Source: an uncultured Coriobacteriales bacterium (GTDB taxonomy: Bacteria; Actinomycetota; Coriobacteriia; Coriobacteriales; UMGS124). From it: a stretch of DNA of 64,000 bases. Under the pieces are notes generated by a model. The model saw only the letters and a list, made by a program, of their open reading frames with translations. It did not search any database and was not told where the DNA came from. Location: NCBI GenBank assembly GCA_934636245.1, contig CAKUAI010000003.1, positions 1-64,000 on the forward strand. Reading direction: 5' to 3'. Below are positions 9,129 through 17,864 of this stretch, one piece after another (the stretch's first letter is position 1; each line of letters begins with the position of its first letter). The position numbers were made by a program, and so were the translations under genes.

Positions 9129-9676
9129 TGCTGTCCCCCTTTGAGTAGGCGTCGCGGGGTGATGCCCAGGATGAGGCGTCCTTCGCGGTTAATCTCAATC
9201 CAGTATACGCAGAAGAAATCGTTTCGTAATAGATGCAAAGTGTACGGGGTCCAAGGGCACATGATTACCTTAAAACAGAAGGTAAATACACGTACAAAAA
9301 AGTCAATACCTATGCGATTTCTTGTCAGGCTCCCCCTGGTTGGCTGATGTCTCGCAAAGCACTCACGTCGGCTTGGCAAGGTTTCGCAACATCGGAAGCG
9401 GACATTTTCGGCTGCTGCGATGTGCCTGCGGCAGCATCGAGTGCGGGAATCGAGGGGCATGGCCCCGTGCTACATCTAGGCTGAGGGCCAATGAGAAAGG
9501 GCGCGTCGGGACCAAGCGGCCCCGGCGCGCCCTTCGCGCTGGCGCCCTGGGCGGCAGGGGGACCTGCGACCCAGGGCGCGCGTATGTATGGGCCGGCTGC
9601 TCCCCTCACGAGGTAGCAGTCGGCCCCCTCTGGTGGTTGCCGAGGTATGTGCGGGTGCTGCGGAAGAGGCGAGGCC
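9129..9676. other. intergenic region upstream of LuxR 1
   Basis: About 550 bases. The part at 9185-9310 is A/T-rich and probably holds the minus-strand promoter of the LuxR gene at 7710-9128. A hairpin at 9497-9534 may end the flavoprotein transcript. No gene is supported on either strand. Confidence 0.5.
9497..9534 (-). terminator. possible terminator of the Old Yellow Enzyme-type gene
   Basis: AAGGGCGCG and CGCGCCCTT form a 9-bp stem about 140 bp past the flavoprotein stop; on the minus strand a weak T-rich stretch follows. The loop is long and G/C-rich, so confidence is limited. Confidence 0.4.
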
Positions 9677-11896
9677 TTACAGCGCGCGGCCTGCGTCGTT
9701 GCCGCCGCGGATGGCCAGGGCGATGTTGAAGGGGCTCGCGCAGTCGCCGATTGCGTAGGTCTCGGCGACGCTGACCTCGTCGAGCAGGCCGGTGTTGGCC
9801 ACCATGTCGGCGGCGTTGATCACCTGGCTGCACGGCACCGTGTAGTCCACGCCGGCGCTTGCGCTCGTGACGGTGATCTGGCCGTCGGCGACGCCGGTGA
9901 TGCTGGCCTCGGTGTAGACCTGCAGGCCGAGGGCGTACAGGGCGGTGGTCATGAAGCGCTGGGCATGCTGGGACTGCTGCATGTCGAGCTCGTCGACCGT
10001 GTTGGGCGTGACCATGACCACGTGCTTCTTGTGCACGGTGAGCCACAGCGCGCAGTCGAAGGCCTGGGCATTGGAGCCGTAGACCACGACGTTGTCGCCC
10101 AGGTCGGCGAACATGAACTGCTCGAGGTCAACGACCTCGACACCCTCGCCGCCCAGGTCGAGAGCGGTGCGCGCGCCGCCGCAGGCAAGCACGAGCGCGT
10201 CGGGGGCTGCCTGGGCAACCGTGTCGGCCGTGACCTCGGTGTCGGTCACAACTGTGACGCCGGCCAGCTCGAGCTGCTTCTGGAGATAGGCGTTGAGCTG
10301 GTCGAGGTTCTCGTGCGGGCCCTTCACGGCGCTGGCGAAGGGAAGCATGCCGCCCAGGATACCGGACTTCTCATACAGCGTGACGGTGTGGCCGCGAAGA
10401 GCCGCGATGCGGGCGGCCTCCATGCCGGCGGGGCCACCGCCGACGACCATGACGTTCTTGGGGGCCGCGGCGGGCTCGAGCTCGTAGGTGGCCGGGCCGT
10501 TCTCGGTCATGACGCGCTGGGTGAGCGCGTTGACGCGGCAGTAGCCCAGGGCGCGGTTCATCTGGTTGGAGCCGATGTGGCAGTGCAGGCAGCGCGTGCA
10601 GGGCGCGATCTCGTCGATGCGGCCCTCGCGCAGCTTGTTGACGTAATCGAAGTCAACGGTGAGCGGGCGGGTCATCATGTAGAAGTCAACCTTGCCCTCG
10701 GCCAGGGCCTGCTCGAAGAACTCGGGGGCATGGGCGGGATCGTTGTAGGTCACGCAGCCGCAGGGGATGGAAAGGGCCTGCTTGTAGCGCTCGACCACGC
10801 CGATGAGCATGCCGGCGCCCTGGTGGGAACCGTCGAGGTAGCCCTGCCAGTTCTTGGAGAAGTCGTACTGGGTGCCGAAGCCCGTGGCGCCCTCAATGCC
10901 GTTGAGCAGGAAGTACAGGTCGCTGCCGAACTGGCAGGGGTGGTTGCCGAGCGGGCCCAGACGCAGGTGCATCGAGTCGGCGCCGGCCTCCTCCATGCAC
11001 TTGGCCATGGCGATGCCTTCTTCCACCGTCGTGACCTTGTTGCGGGGGTTGGTCACCATGTTATCGGTGGTCATGAGTGTGGCGCTGTTGTCGAGGTTGT
11101 CGTTGTCCTCGATGCAGTTGATGAGGATCTGCACGACGAAGTCCTCGCCGGCGGCCGCCTTGATCTTCTGGATGCACTCGCACACCCAGCGCGAACGGTT
11201 CTCGGGCGTGGCGAAGCCGTACTCGTCGGTACGGGTGTTGTAGAAGCGCGAGAGGAACTGCTCGCCCTGGTTGAAGCCGGCGGCGTTGATCTCGATGGCC
11301 TCGAAGCCCATCTCCTTGAGCTGGGTGGCATACGTGGCGGCGACGTCCTCCATGGCCTGGATCTGCTCGACGGTCATGGCGTCCTCGGCCACGCTCGAGC
11401 CGAAGAGGGCCCACTGATAGCCCAGGTGAGAGCCGTACTCGGCGCAGGCCTCCACGAGGCGCTTGCCGAAGTCGAGGGCCTCGGCGCCGAAGGTGCCGTC
11501 CTCGCCCAGAGCGAAGGCCTCGCCCTCGACCCAGATCATCTCAACGCCACCCTTGGCGAGGTTGACGTAGTAGTCAAACAGCTCGTCGGTGTAGCCGGCC
11601 AGGTAGGTTGCCGAACCGGCGGCGGACTTCACCATGCGGTGAGACAGCTCGATGTTGCCCAGCTTCCAGGGGGAGAACAGCGTGGCGAAGTCGGTCTCGG
11701 TGCCGAGCCAGTCGCTGTCCTGGGGGTTGATGGAAGCGGTGTAGAGAAGCTCGTCGGCGGCCTGGGCGCTCTCGGCCTGAGCGTCAGCCTGCTCGGACTT
11801 GGCCTCCTCAGCGATGGCGCTGCTTGCCACAAGCGCGCTGGCGGCTGCGGTGCTGGCACCGGCAAGGAACGTGCGGCGAGAAATCGTGCTGTTCAT
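9677..11896 (-). CDS. Tat-exported Old Yellow Enzyme / 2,4-dienoyl-CoA reductase-type flavoenzyme
   Basis: A 739-residue multidomain oxidoreductase. Residues 1-35 are a Tat signal (SRRTFLAGAS) ending near SSAIA. An FMN-binding TIM barrel of the Old Yellow Enzyme type follows (about 50-420). Four cysteines (433, 436, 439, 453; CTRCLHC and a later C) can bind a [4Fe-4S] cluster. The C-terminal third is an FAD/NAD(P)-binding domain with VMVVGGGPAGMEAARIAALR. Cytosolic relatives reduce enoyl thioesters, steroids and similar alkenes with NAD(P)H. Export is odd, since NAD(P)H is not available outside, so electrons may come from a membrane or ferredoxin donor. The ATG at 11896 has AAGGGAG six bases ahead and gives the Tat motif. 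LuxR 2 lies 143 bp upstream on the same strand. Substrate unknown. Confidence 0.85.
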   Translation of the reverse strand: MNSTISRRTFLAGASTAAASALVASSAIAEEAKSEQADAQAESAQAADELLYTASINPQDSDWLGTETDFATLFSPWKLGNIELSHRMVKSAAGSATYLAGYTDELFDYYVNLAKGGVEMIWVEGEAFALGEDGTFGAEALDFGKRLVEACAEYGSHLGYQWALFGSSVAEDAMTVEQIQAMEDVAATYATQLKEMGFEAIEINAAGFNQGEQFLSRFYNTRTDEYGFATPENRSRWVCECIQKIKAAAGEDFVVQILINCIEDNDNLDNSATLMTTDNMVTNPRNKVTTVEEGIAMAKCMEEAGADSMHLRLGPLGNHPCQFGSDLYFLLNGIEGATGFGTQYDFSKNWQGYLDGSHQGAGMLIGVVERYKQALSIPCGCVTYNDPAHAPEFFEQALAEGKVDFYMMTRPLTVDFDYVNKLREGRIDEIAPCTRCLHCHIGSNQMNRALGYCRVNALTQRVMTENGPATYELEPAAAPKNVMVVGGGPAGMEAARIAALRGHTVTLYEKSGILGGMLPFASAVKGPHENLDQLNAYLQKQLELAGVTVVTDTEVTADTVAQAAPDALVLACGGARTALDLGGEGVEVVDLEQFMFADLGDNVVVYGSNAQAFDCALWLTVHKKHVVMVTPNTVDELDMQQSQHAQRFMTTALYALGLQVYTEASITGVADGQITVTSASAGVDYTVPCSQVINAADMVANTGLLDEVSVAETYAIGDCASPFNIALAIRGGNDAGRAL

Positions 11897-11920
11897 GCAT
11901 ATCTCCCTTGTGTCTCCTTT

Positions 11921-11938
11921 GCACCCACGATTGGGTGC
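11921..11938. promoter_or_regulatory. dyad upstream of the exported flavoenzyme
   Basis: GCACCCA and TGGGTGC (perfect 7-base arms around CGAT) lie 25 bp upstream of the start codon at 11896. Similar GCACCC dyads precede the flavoprotein genes at 19525 and 36149, which suggests a shared LuxR-type operator. Confidence 0.5.
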
Positions 11939-12039
11939 GTGTCCAAGGCGAGTATGGCGCGGACACGGCGCGATTGTCATTGCCTGAGCAAGGGTGAAGT
12001 TGGCTTTTAGCTTCACATGACAAGGGTTAGACGGGCTAT

Positions 12040-13605
12040 CTACCTGGCCTGATGCATGAGTTCGAGAAGCTCTTGCTTTGAGTGCACGTCGAGCTTGCGG
12101 TAGAGGCTCTTCTTGTGCGTGCGCACGGTGTTGTCGGACACGCCAAGCGCCTGGGCGATGGTGGGCGTGTCGAGGCCGCGCACCACGAGTGGCAGAATCT
12201 CCGTTTCGCGCGGCGTCAGCTCGTATGTCGCGGCCGCTCCATCAGCCCATGTGGCGATGGCAGATTCCATGCGCTCCACGGGGCTGGCCGAATCCTGGAC
12301 AGGGAGATTTTCATCGTTGCCTGCCTGGGCGCCGATCGTATCCTGGTCTAGCTTGCGGTGCTCGCGCATTTGCAGCATGAGCGCCATAGAGAGCACGTAG
12401 ATGCACACGACCACGCTGAGCGCCAGCCCCGGCAGGCTCCCCACCCATAGGTCGCGTGTGATAAGACTTGCGAGGGTGCCGAGGCATGCGAACAGCAGCG
12501 CCAGCCCCAATGCCAGGCAATATGAGGGCAGCCGCAACGCGTCCGTGGTGTCACGCGTGCTTAGACTGTGCACGGTGATGACGGCGAGCATGAACTCGAA
12601 GAAGAAGTTGGCGAAACAGGCAAAGGCAGTGCTGAGTCCCAGCCCAGCAATGCTGAACACGACGAAGCCCGAGGCTGCAAAAGGGAAAGCTGCCTGGTAA
12701 AAGCCCATGGGCGTCACGATTTTGCCGTGTTTTTGCCATAGGCCGAGCATCACGATGCCGGCGACAAGCGTAAAGAGGGGAGAGCCGAGCATGACGGCGA
12801 GGTTGTTGGCGCCGTTGCTAAGGGCCACCATGCGAGACAGGCCCGCCACGAAACCCAGCGAAGCGAAGCTGAGAGCGGTGATGCCGTAGGCGTTCCAGAC
12901 GGTTCGGGCCGTGCCGGAAGCTCCTTCCTGAGATTGGGCCGTCTGAAAGGTGCTCGCGCTTTCGATGATGTTTGACTCGCTGGCGCCTGGCTCATCTGCG
13001 GCGGGCTCGCCGATGGGAAGCGTATGCATTCCTGTGCGTCGAAGCGTGACAGAGCAGCAGGTGAGAACCCCAGCGATAAGATACTTGGAAAGCGTCGGCG
13101 AGAACGCCAGGGTAAGGCCAGCGAGTGGGAAGAGCACGCAGGCACAGCCCACGGTTCCCACAAGACGCCCGAGGGGTAGCGTTTTGAGCGTGCATCCCCA
13201 GCCGAAGAAACCCGCCGCCAGGCCGAGGCCGAGCACCGCCGCTGTGAGCGCCAAAAGGGGCGCACAAGCAGTTTCGCTTGTCAACAGGCTTGTGAGGACG
13301 CATGTTCCGCCGACGATGCCCACTGCCTCGACAAGTGCGACAATTCCAGTCGCGTTTTTCGTTGCCAGCATGAACCGATGGCTCAGCGCGAGGCCGAGCA
13401 GGGCGGTTCCTGCCACAAGGAAGCAGGGGATGGTGAAAAACGTAAAGATATCAAGCGAGGTGTAAGGCCTGGCGATACTGGAGACCGCGCCGCCCCAAAA
13501 GAGGAAATCGACAACGGCGAGAAACGACGCAAAGCCCGCGACAAGCGGCACGTCGGCCTCTATGTTGGCAAGCCATGACGGTGCCTTGTCCCAGACGCGT
13601 CCCAT
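12040..13605 (-). CDS. membrane-bound LuxR-family regulator 2
   Basis: A 521-residue regulator with 12 probable membrane helices (about residues 20-405), an acidic linker and a LuxR helix-turn-helix at about 455-518 (LTPRETEILPLVVRGLDT, then DNTVRTHKKSLYRKLDVHS). I start at the ATG at 13605, behind AAGGGGAGGGGG, because the 29 upstream codons look non-coding. It shares a 198-bp divergent region with LuxR 3 and is followed 143 bp later, on the same strand, by the exported Old Yellow Enzyme-type gene. That makes it the obvious candidate controller of that enzyme. Confidence 0.85.
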   Translation of the reverse strand: MGRVWDKAPSWLANIEADVPLVAGFASFLAVVDFLFWGGAVSSIARPYTSLDIFTFFTIPCFLVAGTALLGLALSHRFMLATKNATGIVALVEAVGIVGGTCVLTSLLTSETACAPLLALTAAVLGLGLAAGFFGWGCTLKTLPLGRLVGTVGCACVLFPLAGLTLAFSPTLSKYLIAGVLTCCSVTLRRTGMHTLPIGEPAADEPGASESNIIESASTFQTAQSQEGASGTARTVWNAYGITALSFASLGFVAGLSRMVALSNGANNLAVMLGSPLFTLVAGIVMLGLWQKHGKIVTPMGFYQAAFPFAASGFVVFSIAGLGLSTAFACFANFFFEFMLAVITVHSLSTRDTTDALRLPSYCLALGLALLFACLGTLASLITRDLWVGSLPGLALSVVVCIYVLSMALMLQMREHRKLDQDTIGAQAGNDENLPVQDSASPVERMESAIATWADGAAATYELTPRETEILPLVVRGLDTPTIAQALGVSDNTVRTHKKSLYRKLDVHSKQELLELMHQAR

Positions 13606-13803
13606 GCACGCCCCCTCCCCTTGATACCGATGTGCGCATGAGGCAACGGTCAATGATACCACGGCGGCTTCAGCTGTCTGCGCACTGGACAAAAACGCAG
13701 GTCAAATCCGCTGGTATATCGCAAGTGTCTTACCTTGCCCGCTCGCGTGGGCCAGTTGGTGTATTGTTGCCCTATGAACGAATGCGTCAGGGGGAAGGGC
13801 GAT

Positions 13804-15327
13804 GTGAATATGGGCCTGGGGAATCTTGTGCTGCTGAGCGTGGGTGCTGCCACGATGTGGTTGCCCATCCATTATTCGTTCTACCGCTACAGCATCATAG
13901 GGGATGACGGCATCTACTATCCGTTTGCCCTGCTTGTCATGCTTGTTTGCTGCGGGGTGTGTATCGCGCGCCGCGCAAGGCTCGCAGCTTGGCTGGCGCG
14001 GCGACCCCCGATGGTCCTCGCGTGCTCCATGCTCACACTGGCAAGCAACGGCCTGCTCATGGGGCTTCCCTTCTTGCCGCTAGACCCCGCTTTTGCCCAG
14101 TTGCTTCACTTGGCAGCTGTCGGGTTCTACTCCGTCGTCTTCGTGCTGCTCTTCTTTGCTTGGACCGAGCGCATGGGCGACGTCATGTTCCAGCTGCCCA
14201 TCGTGAGCGTCACCGGCATGGTTGGCGTGGGAATCTGCGCCGTATTCTTGCTGGTAAACTTCTTGTTTGGCACGCCGGCATATCAGGTTGCCGCCACGGT
14301 GTGCCTGGCGGTGTCGGGCGCATGCTGGCAGGCGTGCGGTGTTGAAGCGGTGCCCAATGAGGGCGGCCTTTCCTTCTTGCCCAGCGGAAAGACGTTGCGC
14401 GAGTGGTCGCTGCTGCTCGTGGCGTTTGGATTTGTGACGCTGCTGCATGCCGTGACGTTTGCTGGTGGCGGGCAGGACACCGAGCAGTCCGGAGACCCCA
14501 CGTGGTTGCTGCACGCGGGCTTCATCGTTTTGCTGGCGCTGTTCCTGGGCCTGCTGTGCCTTGGCGGCGGCAAGCGCCCTGTGTCCTCGCAGTCTGCGCT
14601 CACCCTGGTCGTCGCCATGGTAATCATGATGTACGAGGGCCTGCTTATCACAACGGCGGCTCCGGGCGTCTTAAGCGACCCGGGACACCTCGCCACGCAC
14701 ACCGTTGTCTCGCGCACGCTGCGTGTCTTCATCTTCCTTGTTTTGATGACGATGTGCTATCGCGACGCCGCCTCGCCCGTTTCGACGTTCGGCCTTTTGT
14801 TCTTGATGGTTGAGATTGTGGGCGCGTTTGTGTGCTATCAAGTTGCTCCGGCGCTCTTCCAGTTGGCGGGGATAGACCCGGATATGGCGCGCATTCCTGT
14901 TTCGTCCAGCACGGCCCTGGTGCTGTGCGTTGTGCTCGCCGCCTTCTTCGCGATGCACATTGCGGGCCAGGGCGGCGTCGTCTTGTCTTGGGGAATGTCT
15001 GCGACCCAGGCCTCGCTTCTGGGGGAGGACAATCGCCCCTGTGCAGATGATGACACGCTGCCCGAAGGTGCCGTCGATTCTCACGAGGTGCGTCGCCGCT
15101 CCGCGTGCCAGGCTCTTGCCGACGAACACGGCCTGACGGGGCGCGAGGGCGACATCATGTATTACCTGAGTCTCGGCTTTTCGGTCAAGAAGATCGCCGA
15201 CATCCTGTGTATCTCCGCCAACACGGTCTCGACCCACTCTGCCCGCCTCTATCGCAAGTTGGGGGTCCATGCGCGCCAGGAGCTCATCGATGCGGTGGAC
15301 GCCGCGCAGGCACAGGTGGCGTGTTAG
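13804..15327 (+). CDS. membrane-bound LuxR-family regulator 3
   Basis: A 507-residue protein with about 12 membrane helices (residues 5-390) and a C-terminal LuxR helix-turn-helix (about 440-500; LTGREGDIMYYLSLGFSV, then NTVSTHSARLYRKLGVHAR). The GTG at 13804 sits five bases after GGGGGAAGG. An ATG two codons later (13810) is possible, and the frame also stays open to an ATG at 13774. It is divergent from LuxR 2 and lies 296 bp upstream of the FMN-domain flavoprotein gene on the same strand, its likely target. Confidence 0.85.
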   Translation: MNMGLGNLVLLSVGAATMWLPIHYSFYRYSIIGDDGIYYPFALLVMLVCCGVCIARRARLAAWLARRPPMVLACSMLTLASNGLLMGLPFLPLDPAFAQLLHLAAVGFYSVVFVLLFFAWTERMGDVMFQLPIVSVTGMVGVGICAVFLLVNFLFGTPAYQVAATVCLAVSGACWQACGVEAVPNEGGLSFLPSGKTLREWSLLLVAFGFVTLLHAVTFAGGGQDTEQSGDPTWLLHAGFIVLLALFLGLLCLGGGKRPVSSQSALTLVVAMVIMMYEGLLITTAAPGVLSDPGHLATHTVVSRTLRVFIFLVLMTMCYRDAASPVSTFGLLFLMVEIVGAFVCYQVAPALFQLAGIDPDMARIPVSSSTALVLCVVLAAFFAMHIAGQGGVVLSWGMSATQASLLGEDNRPCADDDTLPEGAVDSHEVRRRSACQALADEHGLTGREGDIMYYLSLGFSVKKIADILCISANTVSTHSARLYRKLGVHARQELIDAVDAAQAQVAC

Positions 15328-15402
15328 GGCGCTCGGCTTGGATGCACGTGCAGGCCCTGGAGACCGGTTTTGCATGCTGCATAAAAACACCTGGTAGATT
15401 GG

Positions 15403-15431
15403 TCATACATGGGTCATATGCCCATACATGA
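15403..15431. promoter_or_regulatory. imperfect dyad upstream of the FMN-domain flavoprotein
   Basis: TCATACATGGG (15403-15413) and CCCATACATGA (15421-15431) match as an inverted repeat at 9 of 11 positions around TCATATG. It lies about 190 bp before the flavoprotein start in an A/T-rich stretch, a plausible activator site. Confidence 0.4.
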
Positions 15432-15623
15432 TTTTATGTGACATGGGATTTGTCCGCACAATCATGGATTTTCGGGGTCTCGCAAGGGCAGCCTCGCGGT
15501 ATATCGTTCGAGTCGTTCACAGCGAGGGCCGCGCCACAGGGGCACGGCACGCAGGGCGCGGAGCAAGACTTGGCTTCCGCGCCATGCGCTCGCCAGGATT
15601 CGACCCGAAGGGGATGCACGATT

Positions 15624-17690
15624 ATGATCACCAAGCTCGAACAGTCCCGTCGTCAGTTCATCAAGACCGCCGGTGCAGCCATGTGCACGAGCGCAGCGGC
15701 AGCTCTTGCCTGCGGTGCTTCTTCGGCCCTTGCCGATGCGGCCACGCCTGCTAACGACACGGCTGCCGATGTGAGCGGTATCACGTGGGATGAGGAGTGC
15801 GACCTGCTCGTTGTGGGCGCTGGCCTTGCCGGTACCACCGCTGCTATCACCGGTGCCCAGAACGGCGCCAAGGTCGTTCTTCTTGAGAAGAGCCCGTGGG
15901 TCAATGGTGGCGGCAACTCCAAGTACAGCTCGGGCTGGGCGCTGTTCACCTACAACATCGAGGGCACGGCCACTTACCTCAAGAACTGCTGCGGCGAGTT
16001 TGACGCCACGCCCGATGCGATTTACGACGCCTTCGCGGCCAACCTCGCTGAGACCGAAGACTGGGTGCTCGGCCTGAACCCGCCCGAGAACAACATGGGC
16101 TACTCGGCCACGCCCGATCCCTCTTCTGACTACGGCGAGTACAACGAGCACGAGGGCGCCCAGTGGAACGCCTGTATCTGCATGCAGCCCCAGAACAAGC
16201 CCGGCACCTACCGTCACGTGCAGTTCTTCCTCGTTGACAAGATCCGCAACGAGTTCGCCGACTCCATTGAGACCAAGGTCAACTCGCCTCTGACCGCCCT
16301 GGTCCAGGACCCCGAGACCAAGACCGTCCTGGGCGGCGTGTACACCGACGCCGACGGCAAGAGCGTCTACATCAAGGCCAACAAGGGTGTTGTCATGACC
16401 TGCGGCGGCTTTGAGTCCGATGCCACGATGTGCCAGGACTACCTGTCGCTTCCCGTGTACCACACCGTTGCTGCTCCCTTCAACACCGGTGACGGCCACC
16501 GCATCTGCGCCAAGCTGGGCGCTGACATGTGGCACATGAACTCCCTGGCTGGCGGTTGGACCAACTGCGTGGCGCTCGACGGCTCCTCGCACGGCACCTA
16601 TCGCTGCCTCGAGAAGCAGATGGGCATCACCGTGGGCGTGAACGGCCGTCGTTTCTACATGGACTGGGACGGCTGCACCACCTACGACTACGACTTCGGC
16701 CAGGGCTCTGACATCAGCGTGCACGTTGGCTGCCGTCACGGCCACCAGCAGTTCGGCGGCGAGTTCCACGTGCTGCCCATGCCTGCCGTGAGCTGGTTCG
16801 TCTACGACGACGCTGCCGCCAAGGACGAGAAGACCCCTGCTTACCACAACATGACGGGCGACCCCGTGGCCGACGGCTACGGCTACCAGGCCGACACCCT
16901 CGAGGAGCTCGCCGAGCAGATGGGCGTGCCTGCAGAGGAGCTCACCGCCACGGTCGAGCAGTGGAACCAGTGCGTCAAGGACGGCAAGGACCCCTACTAC
17001 TTCCGTCCCGATCACACGCTTACGGCCATCGAGACCGCCCCGTTCTACGCGGTTAAGTGCGAGCCTGAGCTCCTGAACACCGACGGCGGCCCTCGCCGCG
17101 ACGAGAATGCTCAGATCCTCGACATCGACGGCAACCCCATCCCCGGTCTGTACAGCGCCGGCGAGTTCGGCAGCGTTTGGTGCCATGACTACCAGGGCGG
17201 CGGCAACCTCGGCGAGTGCCTGGCCTGGGGCCGTATGGCTGCCCGCAGCGCGCTGGGCGTCGAGGCTGACCCCGCGCAGTACGAGGCCACGAACGAGACC
17301 GAGGACGCCTTCCTGGCTGCTGGTGGCAAGGAGAGCGAGCTCAACCAGTACACCGACGGCTACAAGCAGGCCCGCGAGGCCGAGCGTACCGCCGGCGCTG
17401 AGGCCGACGCCGCTGCCACCTACACCGATGGCACCTACGAGGGCACGGCTTACGGCATGGGCGAGGAGGTCCCCGTCACGGTGACCGTCTCCGGCGGCAA
17501 GATCTCCGCTGTCGAGGTTGGCGATAACCAGGAGACCCCCGGCATCGGCGACAAGGCCATCGACCAGCTGCCCCAGATGATCGTCGACGGCAACGGCGTC
17601 AACGGCATCGACTGTATCTCTGGTGCCACCGAGACCTCGCTTGCCATCATGAACGCCGTCCAGGCCGCTCTTGAACAGGCGAAGGCGTAA
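15624..17690 (+). CDS. Tat-exported fumarate-reductase-like flavoprotein with C-terminal FMN-binding domain
   Basis: A 688-residue extracytoplasmic reductase of the flavocytochrome c / urocanate-reductase family. Residues 1-38 form a Tat signal (QSRRQFIKTAGAAM). The FAD-binding and capping domains fill about 55-600, beginning with the Rossmann stretch LVVGAGLAGTTAAITGAQNG. The C-terminal 80 residues are an FMN-binding domain with DCISGAT, where Thr669 should be covalently flavinylated by ApbE. Such enzymes take electrons via the FMN domain and reduce an unsaturated or other organic acceptor in anaerobic respiration. No heme motif is present. The ATG at 15624 follows GAAGGGG and yields the twin Arg; longer frames are not coding-like. 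LuxR 3 precedes it. The acceptor cannot be deduced. Confidence 0.92.
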   Translation: MITKLEQSRRQFIKTAGAAMCTSAAAALACGASSALADAATPANDTAADVSGITWDEECDLLVVGAGLAGTTAAITGAQNGAKVVLLEKSPWVNGGGNSKYSSGWALFTYNIEGTATYLKNCCGEFDATPDAIYDAFAANLAETEDWVLGLNPPENNMGYSATPDPSSDYGEYNEHEGAQWNACICMQPQNKPGTYRHVQFFLVDKIRNEFADSIETKVNSPLTALVQDPETKTVLGGVYTDADGKSVYIKANKGVVMTCGGFESDATMCQDYLSLPVYHTVAAPFNTGDGHRICAKLGADMWHMNSLAGGWTNCVALDGSSHGTYRCLEKQMGITVGVNGRRFYMDWDGCTTYDYDFGQGSDISVHVGCRHGHQQFGGEFHVLPMPAVSWFVYDDAAAKDEKTPAYHNMTGDPVADGYGYQADTLEELAEQMGVPAEELTATVEQWNQCVKDGKDPYYFRPDHTLTAIETAPFYAVKCEPELLNTDGGPRRDENAQILDIDGNPIPGLYSAGEFGSVWCHDYQGGGNLGECLAWGRMAARSALGVEADPAQYEATNETEDAFLAAGGKESELNQYTDGYKQAREAERTAGAEADAAATYTDGTYEGTAYGMGEEVPVTVTVSGGKISAVEVGDNQETPGIGDKAIDQLPQMIVDGNGVNGIDCISGATETSLAIMNAVQAALEQAKA

Positions 17691-17752
17691 AGAAAAGCCT
17701 TGTGTAACAAGCGGCACCTAGCTGGTTGGTTGCCCGCCTGACCATATACGAG

Positions 17753-17801
17753 AACGAAGAGTCGCCCTTCCCAGGAATCTCGGGTAGGGCGACTCTTCGT
17801 T
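17753..17801. terminator. bidirectional terminator
   Basis: AACGAAGAGTCGCCCT and AGGGCGACTCTTCGTT form a perfect 16-bp stem between the convergent flavoprotein and LuxR 4 genes. Confidence 0.85.
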
Positions 17802-17864
17802 TGCCGCCCTCCACCCCCGTAACGTTGTAGAAACCGCACGGGGCCATGGGGGTTCAAGCCGACG

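Noticed and set aside
9647..12010. A 787-codon open frame antisense to the Old Yellow Enzyme-type gene
   Set aside because: Repetitive Val/Gly/His/Ala composition without motifs; the opposite strand encodes a complete signal peptide, TIM barrel and FAD domain.
15462..17717. A 751-codon open frame antisense to the FMN-domain flavoprotein gene
   Set aside because: It mirrors the codon bias of the real gene on the other strand (Val/Gly/Ala/Leu-rich, no motifs, no ribosome site) and would destroy a clear Tat/FAD/FMN protein.
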